A DNA stretch of 64,000 nt from Microbacterium sp. Its GTDB lineage: Bacteria; Actinomycetota; Actinomycetes; Actinomycetales; Microbacteriaceae. Positions 9,409 to 17,936 of the stretch are shown piece after piece. A model generated the notes under the pieces. It searched no databases. It was given only the letters and a program-made list of their open reading frames with translations, and was not told the origin of the DNA. A program made the translations under genes and the position numbers. The DNA is taken from contig NZ_JAPSHY010000018.1 in assembly GCF_031179285.1 (NCBI RefSeq), forward strand, positions 1 to 64,000, written 5' to 3'. Within the stretch, counting starts at the first letter, position 1. Each line of letters starts with the position of its first letter.

Positions 9409-9411
9409 CTG

Positions 9412-9425
9412 CTAAAGCGCTGTAG
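9412..9425. promoter_or_regulatory. LacI-A operator candidate 4
   Basis: CTAAAGCGCTGTAG is the most symmetric copy of the 14-bp palindrome. It lies just downstream of the promoter of the binding-protein/permease/GH92 operon and 54 bp before the first gene. Confidence 0.8.
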
Positions 9426-9479
9426 TCGGTACCGACCGACGGGCCGCCCACTTTTCACCCGCCTCGAGGAAGAAGCACG

Positions 9480-10781
9480 ATGAAAGTTCCCACACGCATT
9501 GTCGCTCTGGCAGCATTCACGGTCGGCGTTCTTGCGCTGACGAGTTGCACAGGGGGCGGTGGATCGGCCGGTGAGTCCGGCCCCATCGACACCTCCGGCG
9601 AGCTGAGCGGCGAGATCCAGTTCCAGACCTGGTCGCTGAAGAACGAGAAGTTCACGCCCTACTTCGAAAAGCTCATCGCGGCGTTCGAGGAGGAGCACCC
9701 CGATGTCACTGTCGAATGGCTCGACCAGCCCGGCGACGGCTACCAGGAGAAGATCCTGAGCCAGGCCAACGCCAACACCCTCCCCGACGTGCTGAACCTG
9801 CCGCCCGACATCGCCTACCCGCTGGTCGCGGCCGGCAAGCTCCTCGATCTGAACGAGGCCGATGCCGAGCTGAAGGACGCGTACAACGCGGGTGCGTGGG
9901 ATTCCTACAGCGAGTACCCCGGTGTCGAGGGCACCTATGGCCTCCCCTGGTACCTCTCCAGCGACGCCTCCTGGTGGAACCTCGCCCAGCTCGCCCCGTA
10001 CGGGGTGACCGAGGACAACCTGCCGACCACCGTCGACGAGCTCCTCACCCTCGCGCAGGATGTCGCCACGCAGTCCGGCGGCAAGGTGCAACTGCTCTCG
10101 TCGATCCCGGCGCTGGACACGTTCACCTCCGCCGGCATGGAGGTCATCAACGACGAGGGCGAGTTCGTCTTCAACACCGAGGAGGCCGCAACGATCATCG
10201 AGAAGTACGCCGAGGCCTACGCCGCCGGCGCGATGCCTGCAGAGGCGCTGACCGGTGACTACGGCGGCAACGCCGAGGCCTACATCCAGGAGAAGGTCGC
10301 CTTCACCACCGGCGGCACGGGCTTCACCACCGATCTCGCGAAGGACGCGCCGGCGCTCCTCGAGAACACCGTGGCCACCCAGCGCCTCGGGATCCCGCCG
10401 CTGTACGTGCAGGGGCTCAACGTCTCGGCCGAATCCGACAACAAGGCCGCCGCACTCGCGTTCGCCGAGTTCGTCACCAACGAGGAGAACCAGGTGGCGT
10501 TCTCGAGTCTCGCCGTCGGCACGGCGCCCGGCACCGCCGCAGGCGGCGACGAGGTCGTCGACAACATCGCCTCGTCCGTGACGGATGAGAAGCAGCTCGC
10601 CGCGATCGACACCGTCTTCACCGCGATGGAGGACGCCAGGGCGATCCCGTTCCAATGGACCTCCGACATGGCGACCTACATGACGCAGCAGATCGCACTG
10701 GCGGTCAACGGAGAGGCCGACGCGAAGGAGCAGCTCGACAAGATCGTCGAGTACGCCAACGCCAACCGCGTCGACCAGTAA
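9480..10781 (+). CDS. CUT1 ABC transporter sugar-binding lipoprotein (importer A)
   Basis: A 433-residue extracellular solute-binding protein, family 1. The signal peptide ends in the lipobox LTSC (Cys23), followed by a Gly/Ser linker, so it is anchored to the membrane outer face. The mature part has the bilobal sugar-binder pattern: 'GEIQFQTWSLKNEKFTPYFEKLIAAFEEEHPDV', 'LPDVLNLP', 'YGLPWYLSSDASWWN' and a C-terminal 'NKAAALAFAEFVTNEENQ'. A GAGGAAG ribosome site precedes the ATG. First gene of an operon with two permeases and GH92. The predicted ligand is the GH18-released high-mannose glycan, inferred from context only. No ATPase gene is present; CUT1 systems of actinobacteria often share one MsiK-type ATPase encoded elsewhere. 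Confidence 0.92.
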   Translation: MKVPTRIVALAAFTVGVLALTSCTGGGGSAGESGPIDTSGELSGEIQFQTWSLKNEKFTPYFEKLIAAFEEEHPDVTVEWLDQPGDGYQEKILSQANANTLPDVLNLPPDIAYPLVAAGKLLDLNEADAELKDAYNAGAWDSYSEYPGVEGTYGLPWYLSSDASWWNLAQLAPYGVTEDNLPTTVDELLTLAQDVATQSGGKVQLLSSIPALDTFTSAGMEVINDEGEFVFNTEEAATIIEKYAEAYAAGAMPAEALTGDYGGNAEAYIQEKVAFTTGGTGFTTDLAKDAPALLENTVATQRLGIPPLYVQGLNVSAESDNKAAALAFAEFVTNEENQVAFSSLAVGTAPGTAAGGDEVVDNIASSVTDEKQLAAIDTVFTAMEDARAIPFQWTSDMATYMTQQIALAVNGEADAKEQLDKIVEYANANRVDQ

Positions 10782-10785
10782 GCCG

Positions 10786-11712
10786 ATGCGCACGAACACC
10801 AGCACCCCGGAGCGGAAGTCGTCGATGAGATCTCATAAGTGGTTCACACCCTGGCTTCTGCTCGCTCCCGCCGCCATCTGGGTGCTGGTGTTCGCGCTCT
10901 GGCCCTTCCTCAACACGGTCGTGCTGAGCTTCACCGACGCGCGGCCGCTACGCACCCCCACGTTCGTCGGCGGGGCGAACTACGAGCGGATGTTCGGCGA
11001 CGAGATGTTCTGGAACGCCCTGACGACGTGCATCATCTACGTCGTCGTGTGCGTGCCGCTGCTCACGGTGCTGCCGCTGCTGCTGGCGCTGCTCGTGCAG
11101 AAGAACCTGCCGGGCATCTCGTTCTTCCGCACCACCTTCTACTTCCCCGTCATCGCCTCGGTGGTCGTCGTCGCCCTCATCTGGACCTGGTTGTTCGACA
11201 GCCGCGGCATCATCAACCAGACGCTCGAGTTCCTGGGGCTGGTGGACAAGCCGATGGCGTTCCTCGTGGATCGCTGGCTGCTGCTGGGCTGCGCGATCCT
11301 GCTGACGGTGTGGAAGGGGCTCGGGTACTACATGGTGGTGTACCTCGCCGCCCTCGGCAACGTCGGCAAGGAACTGCACGAGGCGGCGATGCTCGACGGC
11401 GCCGGTGCGTTCCGCCGATTCCTGTCGGTGACCATCCCGTCGGTGCGCGGCGCCATGCTCCTCATCTCCATCCTCATCGCCGTCTCTGCGATGAGGGTTT
11501 TCGCCGAACTCGACGTGCTGTCCAAGAGCACCGGCGGCCCAGGCGGCTATGACATGTCGCTCGTGATGCTCATCCGGCAGGTCGGTTCTGGACTGAACGG
11601 CAACATCGGCTACGCGTCCGCGATCAGCGTGGCGCTGTTCCTGCTGACCCTCGTCCCCCTGGCCGCGATCGCGTTCATGAACCGCGAGAAGAAGGCGAAG
11701 GTGCCCGCATGA
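10786..11712 (+). CDS. CUT1 permease, MalF type (importer A)
   Basis: A 308-residue inner-membrane permease with six predicted membrane segments. It carries the cytoplasmic loop 'ELHEAAMLDGAGAFRRFLSVTIPSVRG', the EAA motif that docks the ATPase. It follows the binding protein by 4 bp and overlaps the next permease by an ATGA. The start at 10786 has no clear ribosome site; an in-frame ATG at 10825 with GGAAG 8 bases upstream is a good alternative giving 295 residues. Confidence 0.92.
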   Translation: MRTNTSTPERKSSMRSHKWFTPWLLLAPAAIWVLVFALWPFLNTVVLSFTDARPLRTPTFVGGANYERMFGDEMFWNALTTCIIYVVVCVPLLTVLPLLLALLVQKNLPGISFFRTTFYFPVIASVVVVALIWTWLFDSRGIINQTLEFLGLVDKPMAFLVDRWLLLGCAILLTVWKGLGYYMVVYLAALGNVGKELHEAAMLDGAGAFRRFLSVTIPSVRGAMLLISILIAVSAMRVFAELDVLSKSTGGPGGYDMSLVMLIRQVGSGLNGNIGYASAISVALFLLTLVPLAAIAFMNREKKAKVPA

Positions 11713-12644
11713 GCACGCTCACCACACGCGAGACGGATGCTGAACGCCGCCGTCTCGACGACGCGCCGAAGCCACCACGCGAGCGGGTCTTCCGCCGTCG
11801 CGGCTCCGGCGACTTCACCAAGCCCACGCTCGGCGGCCTGATCGGCCGGTACGCGCTCCTCCTGCTCGTGCTGGTGCTCGTCATCGGGCCGTTCATCTGG
11901 CAGCTGTCGACATCGTTCAAGGGGCCGCAGGAGAACATCTACTCCTTCCCGCCGAATCTGATCCCCACCGACCCGACGCTCGAGAACTATGCGACGGTCG
12001 CCGAGATCGTGCCCGTGTACCTGTACGCCTGGCACTCGCTGCTGGTCTCCGTCGGCACGGTGATCAGCAACGTCGTGCTCGCCACGTTCGCCGGCTACGC
12101 ACTGGGATGCATGCGGTTCCGCGGCAAGTGGATCGTCATGGCGATCCTGCTCTCCACGCTGCTGTTCCCGGGCGAGGTCACCGTGACGAGCAACTTCCTC
12201 ACCATCCGGGCGCTCGGTCTCGCCGACACCCTGTGGGGCGTGTTCCTGCCCGGTGCCATCAGCGCGATGAACGTCCTGCTGGTGGCGACCGCCTGCCGCA
12301 TGATCCCGAAGGACGTGCTGGATGCCGCCACGGTCGACGGGGCCACCACGTGGCAGCGCATCCGGCACATCGTCTGGCCGAACATCCGCGGTATGGTCTC
12401 GGTCGTCGCGATCTTCGCCTTCATCGGCGCGTGGGATGACTACCTCTGGCCGCTCATCGTGCTCTCCGACCCCGCGAAGTACACCCTCACGGTCGGGATG
12501 GCGTACCTGAACAGCAGCTTCTCGGTCGACCCGCGCCTCATCGCCGCCGGCACCATGATCGCCCTCATCCCGATCGTCATCATGTTCTCGTTCACGCAGC
12601 GGTTCTTCTTCAAGGGCGTACAGGAGGGCGCCATCAAGGGGTGA
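11709..12644 (+). CDS. CUT1 permease, MalG type (importer A)
   Basis: A 311-residue permease, the partner of the preceding one. A roughly 45-residue charged N-terminal tail precedes the first membrane segment 'YALLLLVLVLVIGPFIWQL'. Six segments are predicted, with the EAA loop 'IPKDVLDAATVDGATTWQRIRHIVWP' and the typical C-terminal end 'FTQRFFFKGVQEGAIKG'. It overlaps both neighbours by 4 bases (ATGA, GTGA), so translational coupling with the GH92 gene downstream is likely. Confidence 0.93.
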   Translation: MSTLTTRETDAERRRLDDAPKPPRERVFRRRGSGDFTKPTLGGLIGRYALLLLVLVLVIGPFIWQLSTSFKGPQENIYSFPPNLIPTDPTLENYATVAEIVPVYLYAWHSLLVSVGTVISNVVLATFAGYALGCMRFRGKWIVMAILLSTLLFPGEVTVTSNFLTIRALGLADTLWGVFLPGAISAMNVLLVATACRMIPKDVLDAATVDGATTWQRIRHIVWPNIRGMVSVVAIFAFIGAWDDYLWPLIVLSDPAKYTLTVGMAYLNSSFSVDPRLIAAGTMIALIPIVIMFSFTQRFFFKGVQEGAIKG

Positions 12645-15600
12645 GCACGGCGCACCTGCGACCGGCCGACGGCCCACTCGATCCGCCGTCATCGCGCCCG
12701 CGGGCCGGGGTGCTCGCGGCGCCGGTGTTCTCGTTCGCGTTCGATCCGGCCTCCGGCGTGCAGCGTGTCGACGTTCCCGGACTCGAGCACATCGAGATCG
12801 CCCCGGCCACGGTGCTGCACTGGGCGTTCTACTCCGATGAGGCCGAGGCGACCGTCGCACCGCACGCCGCCCTGGCCGTCACCGTCGACGTGCGGTTCGA
12901 CGACGGCACCCGGCTGAGCGACGACATCCGCGTCCGCGACCGCTACGACTTCCCGATCGGCGCCGATGCGCAGTTCGCGGCGAAGTGGACCATGCCGGAG
13001 CAGTGGAACGCCGACACCGTGTCGCTCGCTCCCGCAGCCGGACGCACCGGGACCGTCGAACTGCTCCTCGGCGCCGCCGAGGTGGCGGCCCGCGGCTCTG
13101 AGCTACCCCCGCTCGCGACCGGCTTCGCGCAGGTCCTGGTCGATGAACACCGCTTGATGCGTGATGCGCCGCCGGTCGAACTCGTCGACACCCGCCGCGG
13201 CACGCACTCCGGCCCGCGGTTCTCGCGCGGCAACACGATCCCGGCCGTCGCCGTGCCTCACGGCTTCACCTTCGTCACACCCGCGACCGACGCCGCGGAT
13301 TCGCGGTGGCCCTATCGCCCTTCTGTCCACGACGACCTCGACGACCTCGCGGGGCGCCGGCTCGAGGCGCTGCAGTTCTCGCATCAGCCGAGCCCATGGA
13401 TCGGCGACCGCGCCGTGCTGCAGCTCATGCCGTTCTTCGATCGTCCGACGTCGGTGCGCGCGGACCGACGCCGGTGGATCGTGCCCGGCACCGAACGAGC
13501 ACGGCCGCACGAGTATGCGGCGGACCTCGGCGAGGGGTTGCGCGTCGCGATGACGGCGACCGACCACTGCGGTGCGTTCCGCGTCGAGAGCGCCGACGCT
13601 GACGCCCGCGTCGGATTCGTGATCGATCAGCTCACCGGCGGCGGCCGCCTGCGCTGGTCGGCGCCGGAGAGATTCGACGGCTGGATCCCGGAGGGCTCAG
13701 CGGAGTGGGGCAACGCCCCGCGCGGGTACTTCGCCGGGATCGTGCTGGGCGCCGACGATGACCACGGGATGCTGGATGACGACGGACGCGGACGGGTCGC
13801 CGGCTTCGTCGCCGGTCGGGGCTCGCTCGAGGTGCGCATCGCGATCTCATTCCTCTCGGTGGAGCAGGCACGGCGGAGCCTCGCATCCGAGGCCGCGCCC
13901 GGGCGGTCGTTCGACGCCCTGAGGGCGGAAGCCGCGGCATCCTGGAACCGCGTGCTCGGGCGCGTCACGATCCCCCCGCTGCCAGACACCGAGGCGCCGT
14001 ATCGAGCACTGGCCCACGAGGAGAATCGGTCTCGGATCGCGGCGGCGCTTCACCGCATCCACCTGTATCCCAACAGTGCGGCCGAGAACGCCGGAACCGA
14101 CGAGGCGCCCGCCTGGCGCTTCGCCGACGTCTTCGTCCCGGCGCGGCCGCACGGCGAGGAGAACACCGGCGCATCGGTCGCCGAAGGAACCCTCGTGGTC
14201 AACAACGGCTACTGGGACACCTATCGCACAGAGTGGCCGGCCCTCGCACTGCTCGACCCGCAGCTCACCGGGCGGCTGCTCGGCGGTCAGCTCGAGCAGT
14301 ACCGGCGCGGCGGGTGGATGGCCCGATGGAGCGCGCCCGGGTACGTCGACAGCATGGTCGGCACCTCGAGCGACCAGATCTTCGCCGACGCCGAGCGCTG
14401 GGGCCTCGCGTTCGACCGCGACACAGCCTTCGAGAGCGGCTGGCGCAACGCCTGCGAACCGGGGCCCGACCCGCGGCGCGGGCGCAAGGGGATCGGGCGA
14501 GGACGGTTCACCGGATACATCTCGTCCGACGTGCCGGAGGGCATGAGCTGGAGCATCGAGAACGCCGTGAGCGATGCCGCACTCGGGCGCTTCGCGTCGC
14601 TTCTGGCCGCCGAGACGAGTGGTGAGGATGCCGCGCGCTACCGCTCCTTCGCTCGCTACTTCGCCAATCGGGCGCTGTCGTACCGCTCGCTCTTCGATGC
14701 CGGCACCGGGTTCTTCCGCGGCAGGGCGCGGGATGGATCGTTCGCCGACGATTTCGATCCGCGCGTGTGGGGCGGCGACAACGTCGAGACCAACGCCTGG
14801 GGCATGTCTGTCGGCGCGGTGCACGACGGCGATGGCCTCGCTCGCCTCCACGGCGGGCCTGCGGCGCTCGGTCGGCACCTCGATGCCCTGTTCGACGAGC
14901 CCGAGACCGCCGATCCCCGATTCGGCGGCGCGTACGGCACGGTCATCCACGAGCAGCGCGAGGGGCGGGCGATGCGGGCGGGCATGTGCGCGATCTCGAA
15001 TCAGCCGGCACACCACATCCCGTTCATGTACGCGTTCAGCGACCGCCCGTGGCGGAGCGCCGCCGTCGTGCACGACCTCGCCCGGCGCCTGTTCGCCGGA
15101 GCGCACATCGGTCAGGGATTCCCCGGCGATGAGGACAACGGCGAGATGAGCGCGTGGTGGCTGTGGGCTGCTCTCGGCCTGTACCCGCTCGAACTCGCCT
15201 CGGGGCGGCTGCGCATCGGCTCGCCGTTGTTCGACGACATCCGCGTCGAGCGCGGCGACGGTTCGAGTCTGCGCATCCGCACGCTGCGGAGTGAGCCGGC
15301 CGCGCACGTCCTGCAATCAGCGCGATTGAACGGCGTCGCGCTCGGCTCACCGGAACTGCCGATCGATGAGCTCACGGGGGCTGCGGAACTGGAGCTGGTG
15401 TTCGGCACGGCCACCGGGTCCTCGATCTGGGGCGACCCCGGCACGACAGGGGATGCGGTCGAGTGGTGCGGTGACCTCAGCGGCGGAGAAGGCTCGGTCA
15501 TCGCCTCGCCGTCCGTGACGGAAGCCGCGCGCCTGTTCGACGACGGCGATCCGCTCGGTGACGAGGGGACGCTGCTCGCGGCGGACGAGTGGGCGGGATG

Positions 15601-15856
15601 GAGCTTCACGCGGCCGCGGAGGATCAGCGATGTCACGGTGACCGCTGCCGCCGGAGCGGACTCGTCGGCACTGCACTGGGAGGCGCTGACGCCGGAGGGC
15701 ACCTGGGGCGCGGTGTCGACGACGCACAGATCTCCCCTGCCGCCGGATCGCACGACGGCCTTCACCCTCGTGTCCGCCGTGACCACGACGGCGATTCGGG
15801 TGCGGACGAGCGCGCCGGTGGTGCTCCGGCAGCTCGAGTTCTTCGACCTGGACTGA
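12641..15856 (+). CDS. GH92 family alpha-mannosidase
   Basis: A 1071-residue intracellular enzyme (no signal peptide). GH92 landmarks are clear: 'VVNNGYWDTYRTEWPALALLDPQL', 'GMSWSIENAVSDAALGRFA', 'SYRSLFDAGTGFFRGRARDG', 'NVETNAWGMSV', and the signature GFPGDEDNGEMSAWWLWAAL with GLYPL. An unrelated N-terminal beta region and a C-terminal discoidin-like sandwich (about 970-1071, 'WAGWSFTRPRRISDVTVTAA') flank the catalytic part. GH92 enzymes are Ca-dependent, inverting exo-alpha-mannosidases, many of them alpha-1,2-specific. That is the activity needed first on Man8-9 glycans. Most characterised GH92 enzymes are exported, so a cytoplasmic member translationally coupled to an importer implies uptake of intact oligosaccharide. 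GTG start overlaps the permease stop. Confidence 0.9.
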   Translation: MSTAHLRPADGPLDPPSSRPRAGVLAAPVFSFAFDPASGVQRVDVPGLEHIEIAPATVLHWAFYSDEAEATVAPHAALAVTVDVRFDDGTRLSDDIRVRDRYDFPIGADAQFAAKWTMPEQWNADTVSLAPAAGRTGTVELLLGAAEVAARGSELPPLATGFAQVLVDEHRLMRDAPPVELVDTRRGTHSGPRFSRGNTIPAVAVPHGFTFVTPATDAADSRWPYRPSVHDDLDDLAGRRLEALQFSHQPSPWIGDRAVLQLMPFFDRPTSVRADRRRWIVPGTERARPHEYAADLGEGLRVAMTATDHCGAFRVESADADARVGFVIDQLTGGGRLRWSAPERFDGWIPEGSAEWGNAPRGYFAGIVLGADDDHGMLDDDGRGRVAGFVAGRGSLEVRIAISFLSVEQARRSLASEAAPGRSFDALRAEAAASWNRVLGRVTIPPLPDTEAPYRALAHEENRSRIAAALHRIHLYPNSAAENAGTDEAPAWRFADVFVPARPHGEENTGASVAEGTLVVNNGYWDTYRTEWPALALLDPQLTGRLLGGQLEQYRRGGWMARWSAPGYVDSMVGTSSDQIFADAERWGLAFDRDTAFESGWRNACEPGPDPRRGRKGIGRGRFTGYISSDVPEGMSWSIENAVSDAALGRFASLLAAETSGEDAARYRSFARYFANRALSYRSLFDAGTGFFRGRARDGSFADDFDPRVWGGDNVETNAWGMSVGAVHDGDGLARLHGGPAALGRHLDALFDEPETADPRFGGAYGTVIHEQREGRAMRAGMCAISNQPAHHIPFMYAFSDRPWRSAAVVHDLARRLFAGAHIGQGFPGDEDNGEMSAWWLWAALGLYPLELASGRLRIGSPLFDDIRVERGDGSSLRIRTLRSEPAAHVLQSARLNGVALGSPELPIDELTGAAELELVFGTATGSSIWGDPGTTGDAVEWCGDLSGGEGSVIASPSVTEAARLFDDGDPLGDEGTLLAADEWAGWSFTRPRRISDVTVTAAAGADSSALHWEALTPEGTWGAVSTTHRSPLPPDRTTAFTLVSAVTTTAIRVRTSAPVVLRQLEFFDLD

Positions 15857-15879
15857 ATCGGGGCGGCGACATCCACCAA

Positions 15880-15922
15880 GCGCCCCGCACCGCCTGCCCG
15901 TTCGGCGGGCGGCACGGGGCGC
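15880..15922. terminator. Bidirectional GC-rich terminator
   Basis: A long imperfect hairpin (outer stem GCGCCCCG / CGGGGCGC, inner stem around a TTCG tetraloop) between the convergent GH92 and GH18 genes. It could stop transcription from both sides. Confidence 0.65.
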
Positions 15923-15937
15923 GGGCGTCAGCCCATG

Positions 15938-17176
15938 CTACGGCGTCGACTCGATGGTGAAGGGCTGCGTCTTCGTCTTCGAGACGTTGCCCGACGTGTC
16001 GTGCGCGTTGTATCGCAGGACGTAGTGCCCGTCCGGCAGCGCCACCGTGGCGGTGTGCACCGCCTGTGCGGCTCCGCCCGCATCCGTCTGCGTCGAGGTG
16101 ACGAGCACGCCGTGCTGATAGACGTTGGCGACGACGGTGGCGACGCCTCGGTCGTCCTGCACCGACAACGACACGTTCAGCTCGGACTGCGGACGGTTGG
16201 ATGCCGGGCTCGCCAGCTCCACCGTGGGGCGGGTGGTGTCGGGCTCGGCCGGCGCCTTGTACACCGTGGCGCTGCCCTTCAGCGGCTCGGTGATGCCCGA
16301 GAGGTACGCCGACTGATCGGTTCCCGTCAGGTTGTAGGCGACGTAGATCCCATATCCGTCCTGCACGGTGCGCCGGGCGAAGTCCGCCGCCGTCGCCGCC
16401 GACGTCTGCGAGAGGTCGATGGCTGCGGCTCCGAGGCGAGCACGGTCCTCGAGCCCGGCGACGGTCGGCGCGTCGTAGGTCGGGTAATAGGGGTTCCAGG
16501 CGTAGTCGATCGTGCCTGCGGCATCGAACAGCGTGAAGTCGGTCGTCGTGTACGAGGGGCCGATGGCATACAGGCTGATGATCTTGTCGGGCCCGAGTCG
16601 GTCGCGCAGCGCTGTCGCCAGCCACCCGAACGACTGGGCGTTCGGCTGCGGAGTCCCGTTCGCGCCGTAGTTCGTCCACTCGTCGTCGAAGTCGATGCCG
16701 TCCAGGCCATAGGTCGTCACCGCGTCGGCGAGCTGCGCGGCGAAGGCGTCGGCTGCTTCATACGAGGTGAAATTGGCGAACCCGGCGCCCTGGTGGTTCC
16801 CGAGCACCGACAGCAGCACCTTGGTGCCCTTCGCCTGCACCGGGCGGATCTGGTTCTCGGCATCCTCGAGCGTCTCGGTGACGCGCTCGTTGAAGTGCAG
16901 GTACGCCTTCTCGCCGTCGTAGTTGATGTTGGCGGCGAAGATCATCGCCATGTCGACGGCTGCCTTGCCCGTGTCCTCGAGCGTATAGTCGGCGACGTTC
17001 GCTAAATCGTTCGAGTTGACTTCGACATAGACGACAAGCTGAGGATCGACCTCCTGCTCGTCGGCTACAGCTCCCATGGCTCCGCCGATCATGCCGGCGG
17101 TCGCAACAGCTACCGCTGCAGTCGTGGCCATGGCTCTCCGTAGCCAGCGTTTCCGGGGGTTTGATGCACTCATCAC
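15938..17176 (-). CDS. Secreted GH18 endo-beta-N-acetylglucosaminidase (EndoH-like)
   Basis: A 412-residue exported protein. Residues 1-38 form a signal peptide with a basic RKRWLRR n-region. The catalytic domain carries the GH18 motif LDGIDFDDEW (Asp159-Glu166; acid/base Glu166). The DDE ending and following 'TNYGANG' resemble EndoH/EndoF1-type enzymes rather than chitinases, as do 'ISLYAIGPSY' and 'FDAAGTIDYAWNPYYP'. An Ig-like domain occupies about 312-412. Such enzymes cut the chitobiose core of high-mannose N-glycans on glycoproteins outside the cell. GGAG precedes the GTG/ATG pair (17176 or 17173). Transcribed alone, with a LacI-A site over its -10 region. It contains a rare TTA codon within an operator-like sequence at 17002-17015. 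Confidence 0.88.
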   Translation of the reverse strand: MMSASNPRKRWLRRAMATTAAVAVATAGMIGGAMGAVADEQEVDPQLVVYVEVNSNDLANVADYTLEDTGKAAVDMAMIFAANINYDGEKAYLHFNERVTETLEDAENQIRPVQAKGTKVLLSVLGNHQGAGFANFTSYEAADAFAAQLADAVTTYGLDGIDFDDEWTNYGANGTPQPNAQSFGWLATALRDRLGPDKIISLYAIGPSYTTTDFTLFDAAGTIDYAWNPYYPTYDAPTVAGLEDRARLGAAAIDLSQTSAATAADFARRTVQDGYGIYVAYNLTGTDQSAYLSGITEPLKGSATVYKAPAEPDTTRPTVELASPASNRPQSELNVSLSVQDDRGVATVVANVYQHGVLVTSTQTDAGGAAQAVHTATVALPDGHYVLRYNAHDTSGNVSKTKTQPFTIESTP

Positions 17177-17237
17177 AGATCGTCTCCTTTGGCGTCATGT
17201 CGCTATCGCGGGTCGCGGCAGCGCGACCTGCGGCCGA

Positions 17238-17251
17238 CTATATCGCTTAAG
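17238..17251. promoter_or_regulatory. LacI-A operator candidate 5, before GH18
   Basis: CTATATCGCTTAAG fits the 14-bp consensus. On the minus strand it overlaps TATAGT, the likely -10 of the GH18 gene, 62 bp before the start. This ties the secreted enzyme to the same regulon as the importer. Confidence 0.75.
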
Positions 17252-17289
17252 TCAGCGGCTGTGAAGGAACGATCTCGAGGCGACGATGG

Positions 17290-17730
17290 TCAGCGCAGCC
17301 AGGCGATTCCGCGGCCGCGCAGCAGTGCACGGTCGAGGGAGAACCGCCCCGCACCGATAAGGGCGAGCGCCAGAGCTGCCGCCCCCAGTACGGCGACGAA
17401 CTCGTAGCCGCCGTCGCCGACCCAGAGCCCGGCCGCGAGATGGACGAGAATCAGGGCGACGATCATGTCGACGGCGAGCAGGATGCCCACGATGCGCGTC
17501 AGGAAGCCGAGCGCGAGCAGGATGCCGCCGATGAGCTCGACGAAGGCGACGACGGGCGCCGCGATCTCGGGGAACGGCACGCCCATGCCGGCGAAGCTGC
17601 CGACGGTACCGGGGAGGGTGAACTCGAAGATCTTCTGCGCGCCGTGCGCGGCGATGATCCCACCGGTGATGACACGCAGGAGGAGCAGTCCCAGAGAGGC
17701 GGCGGGCGAGTGGGCGGTGGTGTTCGTCAT
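17290..17730 (-). CDS. DoxX family membrane protein
   Basis: A 146-residue protein with four predicted membrane helices: 'LGLLLLRVITGGIIAAHGAQKIF', 'APVVAFVELIGGILLALGFLTRI', 'ILLAVDMIVALILVHL' and 'FVAVLGAAALALALIGAG'. It shows the DoxX hallmark GAQK and FxELxGG-like positions. DoxX proteins are small integral membrane proteins linked in some species to redox or thiol stress; no specific role can be read here. It is a single gene, divergent from the GH1 gene. Confidence 0.88.
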   Translation of the reverse strand: MTNTTAHSPAASLGLLLLRVITGGIIAAHGAQKIFEFTLPGTVGSFAGMGVPFPEIAAPVVAFVELIGGILLALGFLTRIVGILLAVDMIVALILVHLAAGLWVGDGGYEFVAVLGAAALALALIGAGRFSLDRALLRGRGIAWLR

Positions 17731-17856
17731 AAGGAGGATTTCCTTCGTGGCAGGACACCGCGCGCCAGGCGCGGAGCAGGGAATGTCCCTGCGTTCACGT
17801 TAGGAAGCGGAGCTATCCCCGGGCTGAGTGCGGTGCGACCGCGCGTGAAAAGTTGG

Positions 17857-17874
17857 TATGGCATCGTTCCCACA
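17857..17874. promoter_or_regulatory. LacI-B operator candidate 1 (before GH1)
   Basis: TATGGCATCGTTCCCACA, 16 of 18 positions matching TGTGGNAACGTTNCCACA, lies 62 bp before the GH1 start, in the divergent DoxX/GH1 region. Four more copies lie at 25293, 47283, 47317 and 53481. Confidence 0.72.
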
Positions 17875-17936
17875 TTTCGACGAGACTGGTGGATGCCGGC
17901 CCGAACCCGGGCGGCAATCCGACGAAGCGAGGATCG

